Counted from the stretch's first letter, positions 23,128 to 35,466 are shown. The stretch is 64,000 nucleotides of DNA from Carex sylvatica (GCA_964058845.1 CAXKVR010000189.1:62001-126000); one strand, 5' to 3'. Notes: generated by a model from the letters alone, not told the origin. Translations and numbers: made by a program.

Positions 23128-25052
23128 TTACTTCTTCTTGAAAGTGTAAAAACGGGGAAGCTTTTCCCTCAGGTAGTATAGTTTTGCTCTCCTCACATCC
23201 CTGTGGCTTACCACTTTTATCTCTTTTATTTTCGGTGAATACCTGAAAAAGAATTGCCGAACTAAGAACTGTTCTAAATTGGGTCAGATTAGTAAACTTT
23301 CTGTACTGCTTCAGTACCAGTTTAACGTTTTCAGATGGAATTTGGTACCTTGAACCGCACAATTGAGGACAAATTAGGCTAAACTAAACTATATTGGTTT
23401 ATTATAAATCACACAATTTTGGAACGAATGAGGATTAATTGAATAAACTAAACTTTGTAATCAAAGCACAACTTACACTGGGAAAACGAGTTCAACAGGA
23501 GTACCAGAAGCCATGAACCGAATTCGAATCGTCGTATGAATTCCTCCACTATGCTTTGAAATTACAATCCCTTTATAAAGTGCAAGCCGCCTCCTGTTAA
23601 GTTTTGTCTACAGAAAAAAAAAAATGTAATCAAATTTAGCATGCACCATTTTTCATGAACAAGTAGCAAATATGATAGAAAAATATTATGTCTCAGTAGT
23701 CAATATTATAGCATTCTATTTTAATACTGTGTTCGCATGAAAAATTCAAAACCAAGTTAAATCATTTCTTGATACTTACCACCATAAGTATTACATGCTA
23801 ACAAAAAGGACCAAGAGTACCTTAATAGATTCAGTGGTCGTTTATAGATTCAAATAATGTACGAAGAAAATAACTTAAAATTGCTTAAATTTTAAGGGGC
23901 CAGTTGCAAGTTTCTTCGAGTTGATTACATATTTGAAGGAAAAATTTGTGAAGGATCTGCAATTTAAATGTACAGGGGTAACTCCTCTGCAAGTGATGAA
24001 AATGAAGATTAGTTTTCTGCAATTATAATTATGGAAAATGCACGAGTGTATCTTACCTTTTTAATCTCTACAACATCACCGGGCCTGATGTCAGGCACAA
24101 CTTTAATAGTCTCTGCTTCCTCTATAAACTTTTTAGTCAATATCTACAAAAAATAACAAAAACAAAGAAAACATCAAAAACGGAAAAGAAACACATGGAC
24201 TCTTATTATTGTGTTACTGACATGGATGTGCCTAAATGTTCTAGGTTTTTAAATGAGACCGGTAATCTTTTTAAGCATCATAAATCCCCAAATTCTCTTA
24301 TTTGCTAAAATTATAACAGTTTAACAATTAATATAGCTCTAGTTTCACAGAATTAGCGTCAGTTCACACTGAATGTCATTGCCAAAAAGCCCGATATGAC
24401 TTGAAACACGAAATATCTCTCTACTTGAACCAACAAACAAGTTAAGTACTAAAGCTAGTATACCAGTACCAGAGCCTATTAGAATGGAGCACAAAATCAG
24501 TGCTGGTTCATTAACAGGACAGGACCTGGTTTAACAAAAAAATATTGAATAAAAGTAAATTGTTTTTTTTTTTTGGAGTTCTATATTTACAGGAGCAAAA
24601 CTGCTCTTATATAAGCATAACAATTTGTCAATTCAGAAATGTAATGAGAATACATAATTCTTCAGGGACCTGTATAAAAAAAAATCAGTGAAAAATATTC
24701 TGGACATTACCCCAATTATATCTCCAAGCTTCACAATAGGCTTCTTTGGAGGCTTCTCCTCTACTGCCACAGCAACAGCGGTTTCTTCCCCTCCAGTTTC
24801 GCTAGGGATCTCATCCTCTCCAGTCTCAGCAGTAGTCTCCTCCTCTCCAGTCTCGCCAGCTCGTGCAATCCCGAATGACGATTCCCTACATCGGCGAACC
24901 AAAGGGTGGAGTGCAACCGACCCAGTACGAGAAATTGAAATCTGGTTTAGAGAGAATGACAGTGAGGAAATGATGAGAGAAGATTTGGTAAAGAGGGGAG
25001 AGGCGGTGGGGAGGGGAAGAAGGGAGTGCGAGAGGAGAGAAGAGGAGGCCAT
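23128..25052 (-). CDS. RPL19: Plastid large-subunit ribosomal protein bL19c
   Basis: Four exons on minus: 24711-25052, 24057-24143, 23477-23607 and 23128-23242. They join in frame (phases 0, 0, 2) to 224 residues. Residues 1 to about 60 are Ser/Leu-rich and look like a chloroplast transit peptide. Residues 65-97 form an acidic linker of [11 protein letters not shown] repeats. The bL19 domain starts near 107 with the [10 protein letters not shown] segment, then [20 protein letters not shown] and [15 protein letters not shown], and ends with [21 protein letters not shown]. These are the landmarks of bacterial L19 ([12 protein letters not shown]). In bacteria L19 sits at the 30S-50S interface; the plastid protein does the same job in the stroma. 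The gene looks intact. The next feature upstream is the left TIR of a MULE about 210 bases away. Confidence 0.95.
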
Positions 25053-25263
25053 GGGGATTGGTTCGATCTTGATCGAACGGTAGAGATTTGAGTTTGAGGA
25101 GCTTAGGAGAAACGGTGGGTTGACATGGATAGGAAAGAAGAGTAAGAGGGGAGGAGCTGTGAGTGTGTTATCGGAAGGGAACGCTATCCGGTTGGATCGC
25201 TCAAAGTTGTAAACTTATGCCTTTTCAACAACACCCTTATGAAAAATAATTTTATTATGCGTT

Positions 25264-25513
25264 CAAAAGCGATTTTTACTGTCAATTAGTCCGTCCAGCG
25301 GCCATTTTTATTAATACCCAAAAACAAAACGAAATTTTAAAAATAACTTTGAATCTTTTTTTTTTTTTAAATAACCCAACCGCCTGGACTTGAGACGGCC
25401 CAAAATACAAACGAACTGACAGACAGCGGGGCAGATCATAGGGAGAGAAAACCGCCTCACACGCGGACGGTCCATGCATGACCAAACCGCCCCATACCCG
25501 GGCGGTCCATTAT
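25264..25513 (+). repeat. Left terminal inverted repeat of the MULE
   Basis: It matches the right end (34130-34408) in reverse complement over most of its length, with small gaps in the A/T run. It contains GGCGG/CCGCC palindromes and GGTCCATGCATGACC, a self-complementary block. In MULEs such TIRs usually hold the promoters. A G/C-rich tract (about 25626-25650) lies just inside it, in the leader of the PMD gene. Confidence 0.85.
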
Positions 25514-25774
25514 GAATTAAATCCTCCCGTGACCCCCACTCCCCCTCTCTCCCTTCTCTGTTTCCCCTCCGCACCAAAAGAAGAAAAGGAAAAAAAGAAA
25601 AAAAACAGTCGCCCCAGCCACTCTGCCCCCGCCCCCGCCCCCGCCGCCGGTGTTCCGCCCTTGTCTCCGCCACAGCTGCGCCACACCTTTTCTCTCCCTC
25701 GCTGCCACCTTCACCACCGCGAATCCGCGCCTCCCCCGCCCTCTACCTCACTGTAATTGCTCCATTTCTCTCGG

Positions 25775-27070
25775 GTAAGTTTTTGATTCGATTGAATGCG
25801 ATTAAGTTGTGTATTTATTGAATTCGAATCGATTCGGTTCAAATCGATTTGGTTCGATTCGGTTCGATTCGATTGTGATGAAATTGTGTAATTGTTGAAT
25901 TCTATTCGATTGTGTAATTTATGCAAATGTAATTCATTTGTGTAATTGTTGAATTCGATTCGATTATGAATTGTTAGAATTGGTATAATGTCACGAATTG
26001 CGGGAATTGCGGGTTATTAATAAATGCTATTAAATTGCGGGAATTGTGGGATTAAATTTTAAAATTATAATTGCGGAAATTATGTATTTTTTTTTTGTAA
26101 GCTTGCAGAAGGAAGCTTTATATCTTCAAATGAAAATATATATTGTGTGATCATATAAAATATGTCATTTAGTAGATAAGTTATGTATTTTTTATATTTT
26201 TGAGAAAAAATCATAGGTAGATAAGTTATGTATTTGACTACATTAAAGAGTTATGTATTTGATTACATCAATAGATAAAATTGAATATTTAGAGGAGATT
26301 GAGAATAAAATAATAAATTATTGTAATATTTAAAAAAAATTACACAATTTTGTTTCCATATATAATATGTTATAATATATTATAATTTTATTGTTATAAT
26401 ATATTATAGTTTTATTGTTATAATAAATTATTTTTGTGTTGTTACGGGTACGAAGAAAAGTTTTGGTGATGTTGAGAGTATTTTGAAGTTGACGAAACAC
26501 ATGTATATATCAATACAAGTTAATTTCAAGTAAAACAAATTATTTTGAAGTATATGAATATTTGTTTAAAAATTGCATTCTTTTTTGAAAGTAAATTATT
26601 AATATTTTAAAAAAAAATATGCATACTTATGTTTTTTGCAAATTTTATTTGTTTGTCGATTTTCACAATAATTTTTAGTTTAAAAAGTGAATTTCATACT
26701 ATATAAAAGTTTATTGAATTTTATAGTATAATAAAATTTTATGTAGCTTTATTATTATTATTATTATTTTTTTCATGTGGTTATTGATTATTTTAGGAAT
26801 TGTTAACTCTTATTACTAACTTAATATGTTATATTCTTAATATATTAAATATATACTATAATTATTGTATAATTATTGGATGTATTAATATCATATAATT
26901 AGTAGTTTATTATAAATAATTAACTATTTTAGGGTTTCAATTGCTTGAATTTTCAGTTCAATTAGGGTTTGAACTTGGTTAAAAATATTTATAAATTGTT
27001 TAAAATTTCAAATAAATTTTAATTTTTTAAATTGTGGTTGATTAATATATATATTTTTTTGTAAATGTAG
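25775..27070 (+). other. Predicted 5'-UTR intron of the PMD gene
   Basis: A GT donor (TCGG|GTAAGTTTT at 25775) and an AG acceptor (AAATGTAG at 27070) sit just before the ATG at 27072. The intron opens with GATTCGATTCG-type low-complexity sequence and is otherwise AT-rich. The partner gene on the other strand has a matching leader intron. Confidence 0.55.
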
Positions 27071-27071
27071 T

Positions 27072-30000
27072 ATGCCAATATCTAGACGGTAGGGATTACG
27101 AGCTGCGCCTGCAGCGAGTCCAGATGCCGTGGATCCGAGTGTAGCGGGCACATCCTCGGTGAATTCGATTGGAGAGGGCCCGTCGTCATATGAGGATACG
27201 ACTGGTAGGGAATTTGAGGATCCGATTATAGCGGGTTCGTCGTCTCAGGCCGATTTTACATATGGTGCGCATGATCCTGACACATTTAGTCATCTTCTAT
27301 GGACCCATCATGTTAAGCACCGCGTCTCATTGGCATCTCTTGAGGTACGTGATTTACTTAATGTAAATAGTACTAAAAAAATGACACAGTTTGAGTCTCA
27401 CAAATTGATAATAAATACATGATGATGTCATGCTTACGGTGAGGCACCGCAGGTCTGAGATTCTGTTCGTTCCCCATGAAGAAATGCAGCGATGCCTCTT
27501 GAACCTTGGGTTGTATCAGCTTGCCACTATGCCGCAAAGTAAGATCGATCAGTCTCTGATGCATGGTCTAGCGAAGAGATGACGACCTGAGACCCATACA
27601 TTTCATCTCCCGGTCGGGGAGATGACAGTCACCCTTGGTGATGTGAGCTCCTTATGTTTATCCATCGATGACGAGCCCATAGGTGGCATCTTAGACCATC
27701 CAAACCTGTAGAGGATGATACCGGAGTTGTTAAGGTGTGATCCGAAGAATCTGCAGAAGAAATTGAAGAAGAAGAAGAAGAAGAAGAAGAAGAAGAAGAA
27801 GAAGAAGAAGAAGGGGGAGGAAGAGGAGGAGTTTCGGTATTCTGGGTACTATATTTCTCTAAAGGAACTCTGGTCTCACTTCTTTCAGAATCAGATATTC
27901 CCTGAGACTGCTGAAATTGAGGCGGTCAGGAGGTACCATTACACTATTTAAAGTAACTTAGTAGTTTATCAACAATCTCAATTATTTATATTGATTATTT
28001 TATATTGCAGGTATACTATGGCATATGTGCTGGATTTGTGTGGTGCTGTCATGTTCGAGGATTCCAGCGGTGATGCGGTTCCGATTATGTATCTCTCCCT
28101 GCTGAGGAACATGAAGAAAGAATCGAGATGGAACTGGGGTGGAGCTGTCCTCATCCACTTATACAAAGGCCTGTGTCATGCTTGTCTGGTAAGTATGCAT
28201 TAATATACGTTGTTATTGAAAGTTGGATAAGAAGCACCGAGTTTTTATTTTAAGTTAAATTTTCAAGTGAAGAATAAACATATTTTTGGACCGCTTCTTC
28301 TGCTACAGCATTGGTCGTGGTCACATCTGCCCATAAATCGCCAGTTATACCATTGCCACATCCTCGATGGGGAGTTCCTGACCCAGACAGATGCCCCGCG
28401 TACGGTGCCATATGGGGCAGTCATCAGGGTTATGAAGAGACGGGCATGGGGATTTCTTATGTCCGGGGTCAGCTCCAGATGCTCCGAGATGCGAATGTCG
28501 ATTGGTTTTCGTATCGTACATGGTATCAGCGTAGATGGCTGAGCCCGCTGACATTGGAGCAGACACGACTATAGTATTATCGGGGACCAGTCGTTTGTTT
28601 CTAGATAGTGGAGTATCACTATTTCGATCGGGTGTCTCGACAGTTTGGCTTTGATGCTTTCATTCCGGATAATCCGTTGATGGGTAAGGATGATACCGAC
28701 AAGTTCCACAAGTAAGTACTATCTACTTAATTTCATTATCACTTTAATAATGCCACCATTTCTCTTATTTCTAATTAATTATACTTGAAGTGCAGCGCAC
28801 ATTAAGCCCAAAGTCGACTGGAGACAACATTTCAGCTTGGAGTAAGGCTTGGCTCGACATCCGGATCAGCAGTTATGGAGTCCGCCATCGGGAGCGTCAG
28901 TGGGTGCTGGTCCCGAGGATTTGAGATATGCCGTCTGGTACCAGAGATGGGGCATGCCGTCAGTCTACCTTACGGGCCATTATGGCGACAACCTTCGACG
29001 TAGACTGATGGATTCATCTGGCAATTACATGCCTTGGGGTCCGATCAATGCTCGCGCGATAAATACAACTGAAACATACTTTAATTAAAAATTGCAAATT
29101 TTAATTACTTACTATTGTCATAATCATGTTGTGTGCAGCTGTTGATAGCTATAAGAGGAGTTGGACACAGCCTGGTGTGCATGGCGAGGGATGCTTGGCG
29201 ATATATAGGATGCCAAATGCTCGAGCACACTGCACCAATCGTGGAGACATGCGGTTTTGAAGGCCGCCTCGTTGGCATGCTGCGCGATTCTGAGGAGAAC
29301 ATCAATTGGTGGGATATACAGAAGACACCGCGAAATCTAGATTATCAACCAGAGGCCATCTATGCTCATGATATGCCACCACTTCCTACTGGTAATTGCA
29401 AGTTAATATTAAAAGTAGGACACACGCAATGGTTCTATTTTCACCGAATTGTTTGTTGTAACTCACTTAACTTTCAATTATGTAGAGGATGACTCGGGTT
29501 GGGCGTTCTACCACTGGGTGTTGAATACGCAAGGATGGGATGCTTATAGAAATAAATATGGAGTTCCGGTAGAGCTTGGCCCGGTCAGTTACTGTTTTAT
29601 ATTATTTATTGCAGAGTCATTTGTATGTAGCAAAACTGACATTACTTTAATTTAGGATGGAGCACCTCGTTGGAATGTCGAGGCCCAGTTTTAGCGTGGA
29701 TGAGCTGCCCCCGTTCGATACAGATGCTGAGGATATTGGCTCCCACAGACCACAATATGGAGTGGAGATGGAGCACGACTACGATGCTAGTGGGAGTGCA
29801 TCTCAGACTGCAGATGGCTTTGTCTCAGCATTATTTGGTACACTGCCTCCTGCCACGTATGCTGGCAGAGCTGGGAGGAAGATCCATGGGAGCTGCGTAC
29901 AGGCCCGGCACCCGCAGAGTCAGCTGGTCCATTTGATCCATGGACAGCTGGTATAGGTATGCATCATATGTATACAAGAGAGGAGGATGAGGATATGGAG

Positions 30001-30141
30001 GAGGAGGATTTAGGAGATGCGAGTCCGCAGAGGCAGACACAGAGGCGCGTGCAGCCGCACAGGGATGGCAAAGGCATAGTGGCTCTCTCTCTGGAAGAAA
30101 ACGACGAGGATGATTGCAGAGTTTTTTTTATTGTGATATAG
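27072..30141 (+). pseudogene. Decayed plant-mobile-domain (PMD, MAIN-like) gene inside the MULE
   Basis: The likely start MPISRR is followed at once by TAG, after which the frame continues as GLRAAPAASPDAVDP. Exon 1 ends at SLASLE before GTACGT. The PMD core is recognisable: GLYQLATMPQ, then RPETHTFHLPVGEMTVTLGDV with an in-frame TGA just before it where the family has Trp, then SLKELWSHF, MAYVLDLCGAVMF, WGGAVLIHLYKGLCHACL and FGPLLLLQHWSW. A frameshift near 28350 and further stops (for example CTGTAG near 27709) follow. Later blocks include VVCF-IVEYHYFDRVSRQFGF. A (GAA)n run codes Lys inside the core. PMD proteins (MAIN, MAIL1, 'phosphatase 7 long form homolog') are known both as host genes and inside plant transposons. 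This copy cannot make a full protein. Confidence 0.75.
27765..27813 (+). repeat. (GAA)n microsatellite in the PMD coding region
   Basis: About 16 GAA/AAG units in a row encode a run of Lys within the PMD core. Related PMD sequences as I recall them have no such tract, so this is probably an expansion after the gene lost constraint. Confidence 0.9.
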
Positions 30142-30446
30142 TTCTGACTGTAGTATATTGAGTTTGGGACTGTTGTGTTATATGTCTAGGATTATTTTAT
30201 TTTATATTTCATGTTGGCTTTTATCTTTTTTTTACTTTATATTTCGTCATTTTTATCTGTGTGCGTATCTTTTTATACATTACATTTCGTCATTTCTACT
30301 CATTAGTTACTACGTAATCATAACAAATCAAAATATTGCATATCATAGTAAAAGCGCAACATTACACTTAAAGTTCAACAACACAATTAAAGTTCATAAC
30401 TTAGTTCAAACCAAACAAATAAGTTCACACAAGCAAAATAGCAGGT

Positions 30447-33400
30447 TTATCTGCCCCTTCCACCACGTCTCAAAAAATCAATGATGCGACTAGTTCTACT
30501 GGTACCAACTGCAGGTGCAGCATTACTTGTAGAGGCTTGACAACTAGATGATTGGCTCGGAGGATGGGGGGTTGTGTTCTACCAGTTACTTCAGCAACAA
30601 CTCTAGCATTTTCTCTTTCGTTATGCTCATTTATGGCATCTGAACATAAGAACACAATTCAGTTAGTAATATAATAAGATCATAAATGAATTTCGTACAA
30701 TGCTACATACCTTCCATGCGCCTGTCAGAAACAGAACGGCGAGCCCGATTTCCCGACGGTTGCCTACCACCCATCTCGTCCATGGTCATTACAACACGCT
30801 TGTGTCTCCTTCTCCCCTTTCTTATCCATCCTTCTGAAGGGAGTATTTTATCACCGACGTATGCAGGCCACTCATGCTGATCGGGATAAGAATGAAAAGA
30901 TCCACCCCAAGTGGAAGCAAGGTAATCGGTACGATACATGTTAGCAACATAGTGATCCTCACAGTAGTTCCTCACTCGACATACCGCCATCACGTGACTA
31001 CAGGGTATGTGACTTAGTTGGGGTCCTTGGCATGTACAGGTTACCGCCCTGGCATCTCCGAATTTAACCACGTACTTGCAAGCCCTCTTCACAAACTCCA
31101 TAGTGCCATCTGGTTTGCTGCTGGTAGGACGTATTCATTTGGATTTTGCACTTCGAATTTTGTACCATCATTACCCATCGGGATAACGTTTATAGTTGCA
31201 CCTTTGTCCCTATGTTGTTTTAGTTTCTCCTCCACCCTTGTTGAAAATGACTGGTTCATCCTTATTAATTTTGTGGCCTTAGCACGCCGTTCTTGAAACC
31301 AGGCATTTAACTTGTTGAATGTATCCTTTACAACTGCAGCAACGGGCAACATCCGACCCTGCTTGAAGACTGCATTCAACGACTCGGACCCGTTGGTGGT
31401 CATAATTCTCCAACGCCAACCTCCATCACGGGATTGATATATTTTCTCGTATGCTGGATCTTCGCTGACATCTATGGGATTATTTTTGCCGACCTTCATT
31501 AAGTAGAGATTTGCCTTTGGCATGTACTACAAAAAAATAAGAAAATAAAATAATATAAGTAAACAATTGTACTAAAAAAACCATCTTCTAAAAATACAAT
31601 AATATATGCAAATAATTGAAATATATATACCTTTGCAAAACTGCTAGTCATCTCTACCACTCTTCTCGACTTTTTCTTTCTACAATTTCGTCTAAATATT
31701 TCTAAACCCACTTATCATTTCCGGTTGCCTTCGAAAGGTTCTCCGCAATGTGTTGCATACACAACTTGTGCACACACTGGCCAGTACGTGTTGACCAACC
31801 GTAATATTCACGATCAAAAACATATTTGATTTCTTTGTGCTGGTCTGATATCACACAGAAAAACCTCCCTTCCCCAATCACCCGTCTTCTTAAAAACTGC
31901 ATAAAGAATCTCCAGTTCTCACCATCCTCTTTCTGAACAATTGCAAAGGCCAAAGGCAACAACTGATTCTCAGCATCATATGCACATGCTATTAGTAGCC
32001 TCCCCTCATAACGGCTGGACATGAAGCATGCATCAATGCTAATAACGGGTCTGATGTATGGCACAACTTGGATAAAAGCCCCAAAAGCCCATGCTATGCC
32101 CTTGAATTGTTGAGCTCCCTCTATTAGTACTCCATCCTTATCAAAAAAAGGGCCATGCCACCGTTCATATACGGTCCCGACGTTTGTACTTGCCATGGCC
32201 TGGAGCAATGGTGCCAGATAACCGTATAAATCATTCCAACTACCGAATATTCTGAAAATCGCAAGTTCACGACCTCTCCACAGCCTGTTGTATTTTGGAG
32301 TTACATATTTGTATTTGTGTCTGACAGTTCTAGCCACCGCCTTGATGCTCATCGATGGATCCAACTTAATGTCCTCCTCAATTGCATCGGCAATTAGTGA
32401 TGCTGTCAGTTGTGCATGGTCTGTCCTTGTGGACGCAGACTTGCATGTGTGAGGTGGTTCATACTTCCTAATCATCCATGCTTCCCCTGAACCCACACGG
32501 GTTGCATAAAGGCGGAACTCGCACCGCGAGTGAGTTTTACATAGCACAACTAACCGTGTTCGCTCTCTTTTGTGTATTTTACATTCCCAGTTGCCGTGAA
32601 CATGGATCTCATTGATTTTCTTTACAAGTTCGTCTATGTTTGTATAAAGTTGCCCTGCGGCAAGTTCTTGATTGTATTTAACACGAGGACCAAAGAAACT
32701 AATGTCTGCCTCTTCGAAAGCAGTAGTATCGTTGAATGTGGCGACCGGATACTTATTTTTCCGACCTCTAATCGGAAATTTTTTCTGCCCTGGATAAACC
32801 TGGTACATTTGCATCACCATCTGATAAGTCATCAGATTCCCAAACCCCTTGGTATTCATCCCCCGTTTCCATTTTTCTTTCTGGTATGGCATCAATAGCA
32901 TCAACATCAATATCAATATCAGTTCGATTAACGGGTACCGGTCCTGACTCTGGCATAATTGGAAATCTAGGGATTATGGGTGTCTGTCTGGGTGGTGGTG
33001 GTAACTCTTCAATATTTTCATGAGAGTTGTGGTACCTCTGGTTGTCATCAGGGAAGTGCTGGTGGTACCCCTGGTTGTCATAAGGGGAGTGCTGGTGGTA
33101 CCCCTGGTTGTCATAAGGGGAGTGCTGGTGGTACCCCTGGCTGTCATAACCTGAATTGTCATAACCTGAAGGTCCAGCCATAGCCGCACTTGAAGGTCCA
33201 GCCCTAGTCCGGGGAACCCTCTTCGAATATATGTCCATTACCTGGACCCCACTGGCCGCAATTTGAGTGTACACAACTCTCCACAAATTCGCATCTGTTA
33301 TTGAAAACCTCACAAAGTAAGGTCTACCCCCCACTCCACGTGAGTTGTCAATCCGTGTAGCCAATTCTATTTCATACCTGTTGGGGTTTACAGCAGTTTT

Positions 33401-33534
33401 TCGTATATTAGCTCTTTAAGTGCCTGAAATGTGATATTTTCATTAATCTCGAAGCCAAATACAGCATCTTTCGTGTACTACACGCCATCTTCACCCTTTT
33501 GTAGCTTGCCGCCCACATACAATGCAACTAACAT
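30447..33534 (-). pseudogene. Decayed mudrA-type MULE transposase
   Basis: The start at 33534 reads MLVALYVGGKLQKGEDGV, then an in-frame TAG, YTKDAVFGFEINENITFQAL, and a one-base deletion near 33403 before YEIELATRIDNSRGVGG. A three-unit 33-bp repeat (QGYHQHSPYDN, near 33030-33130) follows. A second frameshift near 32780-32800 leads into the main frame 31702-32760, which holds the FLYWCH-like N-terminal part (CRFRLYA-type CEFRLYATRVG), SIDACFMSSRYEGRLL with the first catalytic Asp region, and CVISDQHKEIKYVF with the second. An intron precedes YMPKANLYLM (acceptor near 31529). Another frameshift near 31115 precedes the SWIM zinc finger TCTCQGPQLSHIPCSHVMA (CxC...CxH). The last exon (30447-30641) ends in a G/R-rich tail and is also shifted. 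I could not place the third acidic catalytic residue. Confidence 0.85.
33030..33130 (-). repeat. 33-bp coding tandem repeat in mudrA
   Basis: The block GGTGGTACCCCTGGTTGTCA recurs at a 33-base spacing (for example 33061 and 33094). It encodes three near-identical 11-residue units GYHQHSPYDNQ in the N-terminal linker of the transposase. The length keeps frame. Confidence 0.85.
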
Positions 33535-33549
33535 CTTTTTCTTAACAAA

Positions 33550-34006
33550 CTACATTTAAAAAATAATTTTATAAGTATTACAGTAATTGTACGTCAATAA
33601 TAGATAAAGATATCTGAGATTCGATTCAATCAATTTTTGAGTTTCATTTAAAAAAATTTGAATAAATTGAAAAAAAAAGAGATAAATATAGAACTCTCAA
33701 TTATATAATAATCAATGTATAGAACTTTAGATTGTTGAAAATCAATAATTAATTAATAAAATTATTTCTGACTAAATGAAATTAAAAAAAATTAAGAAAT
33801 AGAAAACAATTAGTTGGTTTTCATTAAGAAATATGGTATTATAACGGGTACAGTAATCTAATTAGAAAATAAATAAAAAATATGTTGCTACAGTAATTAC
33901 ATAGTAACAATAATTGTACAGTAATTGCTACTGTAATTGCGACAGTTACAATAGTTACAGATAATAGAACAGTAATGACTATAATTAAAAGAAACTAAAA
34001 AAATAC
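33550..34006 (-). other. Predicted 5'-UTR intron of the mudrA gene
   Basis: On minus, the donor AAAAAG|GTATTTTTTT at 34006 and acceptor AAATGTAG at 33550 enclose 457 AT-rich bases, and the ATG follows 15 bases after the acceptor. The acceptor context AAATGTAG equals that of the PMD gene's leader intron. Confidence 0.55.
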
Positions 34007-34129
34007 CTTTTTCTACAGTAAAATCGCCTAAAAAATCGCCTCTCTCAAACAGTAAAATCGCTCTCAAACAGGCTCTGACTTCGTTTACAGATAATGGAGG
34101 CAGGAGAGAGAAAAAAACATTTAAAATAT

Positions 34130-34408
34130 ATCCATAGTGGACCGCCCCGCTGTGGGGCGGTTTGGTCATGCATGGACCACCCGCGTGTGAGGTGGTTTGC
34201 TCTCCCTATGACTCGCCCCGCTGTCTGGCGGTTCGTTTGCATTTTGGGCCGCTCTAGGCCCAGGCGGTTGGGTTATTTAAAAAAAAAAAGGATTCAAGGT
34301 TATTTTTAAAATTTTGTTTTGTTTTTGGAGTATTAATAAAAATGGCCGTCCATCCAACAAAGGGCGTCAATGGTACATAAAAAAAAATGTAAAATCGATT
34401 TTAACTAA
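34130..34408 (-). repeat. Right terminal inverted repeat of the MULE
   Basis: Reverse-complement partner of 25264-25513. It contains the hairpin CCGCCCCGCTGTGGGGCGG and the block GGTCATGCATGGACC. It differs from the left copy by several substitutions and by the length of the A/T run near 34275. Confidence 0.85.
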
Positions 34409-34418
34409 ATTATGTTTT

Positions 34419-35466
34419 TATAAAGTAAGAGAAATTAAAAAAAACGAATTTTTTTTAGAAAAAATTAATTATTTAACTACATAATAATATATTTAATACT
34501 TCTCTAATAATAAAAAATATAGTAAAAAACAAAAATATATCACAAATTATTTCTCAAATATTGCTATATAAAATATCACGCAAACAAGTTTTACTATCAC
34601 TAATTATTATTCAAATATTATCATATAATTTTATTTTATATTATATAATTACTCTATAGAGTAGCAGGTACATAATAACCTTTATTCTTATCATTATCTA
34701 TTTAACTAATGAATAAAAATTCTTACCCATATCTAATAAATTAATGAAAAAAATTATACTCATATTCACCTTATCAAATACGGTATGGATCGAATAAACA
34801 GTTAAAAGATATCATTGACACCCCTACTCGAACAATTGAATTTAGAGGTCAGGCCATCAAAAGATAAAAGATAATGACAGAGCTAGTTTGGCTTCATGTA
34901 GCTCATAATTATTAAAAACAAAATAAAAATTTATATAATCAGTGAAGCCAAATTAGTTACGTTAATATTTTTATCCAGGCATCAAATATCTTCTATATTA
35001 TGCGAAGGGAAATTTCTGATTTTAATATACTAATCGGGCACTAAGATTGATCAATTAGTTTTTTTTTATTATTAAAGGATGCAATCCAGCATTAATTTTA
35101 TGTTATTTTTGAGAATTAATCATGTGATTTAAAGAAATAAAACTTGTGCCACTACATTGCCATTCACATTGATCAATTAGTTAATTAGCGATTATTAAGC
35201 CGCATAATCCTTGTAATAATCATAATTATGAACAATGATATTATATTGCTCAATTAGTTAATTTTATGTTATTTTCACCTGACACAAATTTCAAAGGGGA
35301 CTCCTACGTCTTCAATATTGAAGTACCAGATTAAATTTGATCTGACTGAGAGTAAATCTAGACCGTAAAATTATAGATTCCACTTTACAATACCTAAGAG
35401 AATACTTGTTCACTGATATAGAGCGCAACATTAGCCAATTTCTGTGATTGGATTTGTAGTTTTGAC
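34419..35466. other. AT-rich intergenic stretch
   Basis: Very AT-rich sequence with short tandem AATATT/TAAT words. I see no gene, TIR pair or RNA gene in it. Confidence 0.5.

Larger units (their letters stand above)
25264..34408. mobile_element. 9.1-kb Mutator-like element (MULE) with mudrA and PMD genes
   Basis: The left end (25264-25513) and right end (34130-34408) are long inverted repeats. They share GGCCATTTTTATTAATAC, AACCCAACCGCCTGG / CCAGGCGGTTGGGTT-like blocks, CATGCATGACCAAACCGCCCC and GGCGGTCCA. Flanks ATTATGCGTT (25254-25263) and ATTATGTTTT (34409-34418) match at 8 of 10 positions, which would be an aged target duplication; the outermost bases are poorly conserved, so the ends may be off by a few bases. 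Inside are two convergent genes, each headed by a 5'-UTR intron near a TIR. Both are broken. Confidence 0.85.

Noticed and set aside
25478..25756. Pro-rich frame just inside the left MULE TIR, and Gly-rich frames opposite
   Set aside because: They arise from the GC-rich CCCCCGCC tract of the TIR and the PMD leader. No conserved motif, and the region precedes a predicted leader intron.
27072..33534. MULE gene breaks as sequencing errors
   Set aside because: Errors at this rate should also hit the exons of the VAP, bL19c, phytocyanin and BAHD genes, which are all open. True decay is more likely, though single sites remain unproven.
25264..34408. The PMD/mudrA pair as a functioning novel system
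   Set aside because: Neither gene can give a full protein from this copy, and both PMD genes and mudrA transposases are known families. Only the arrangement is worth pursuing.
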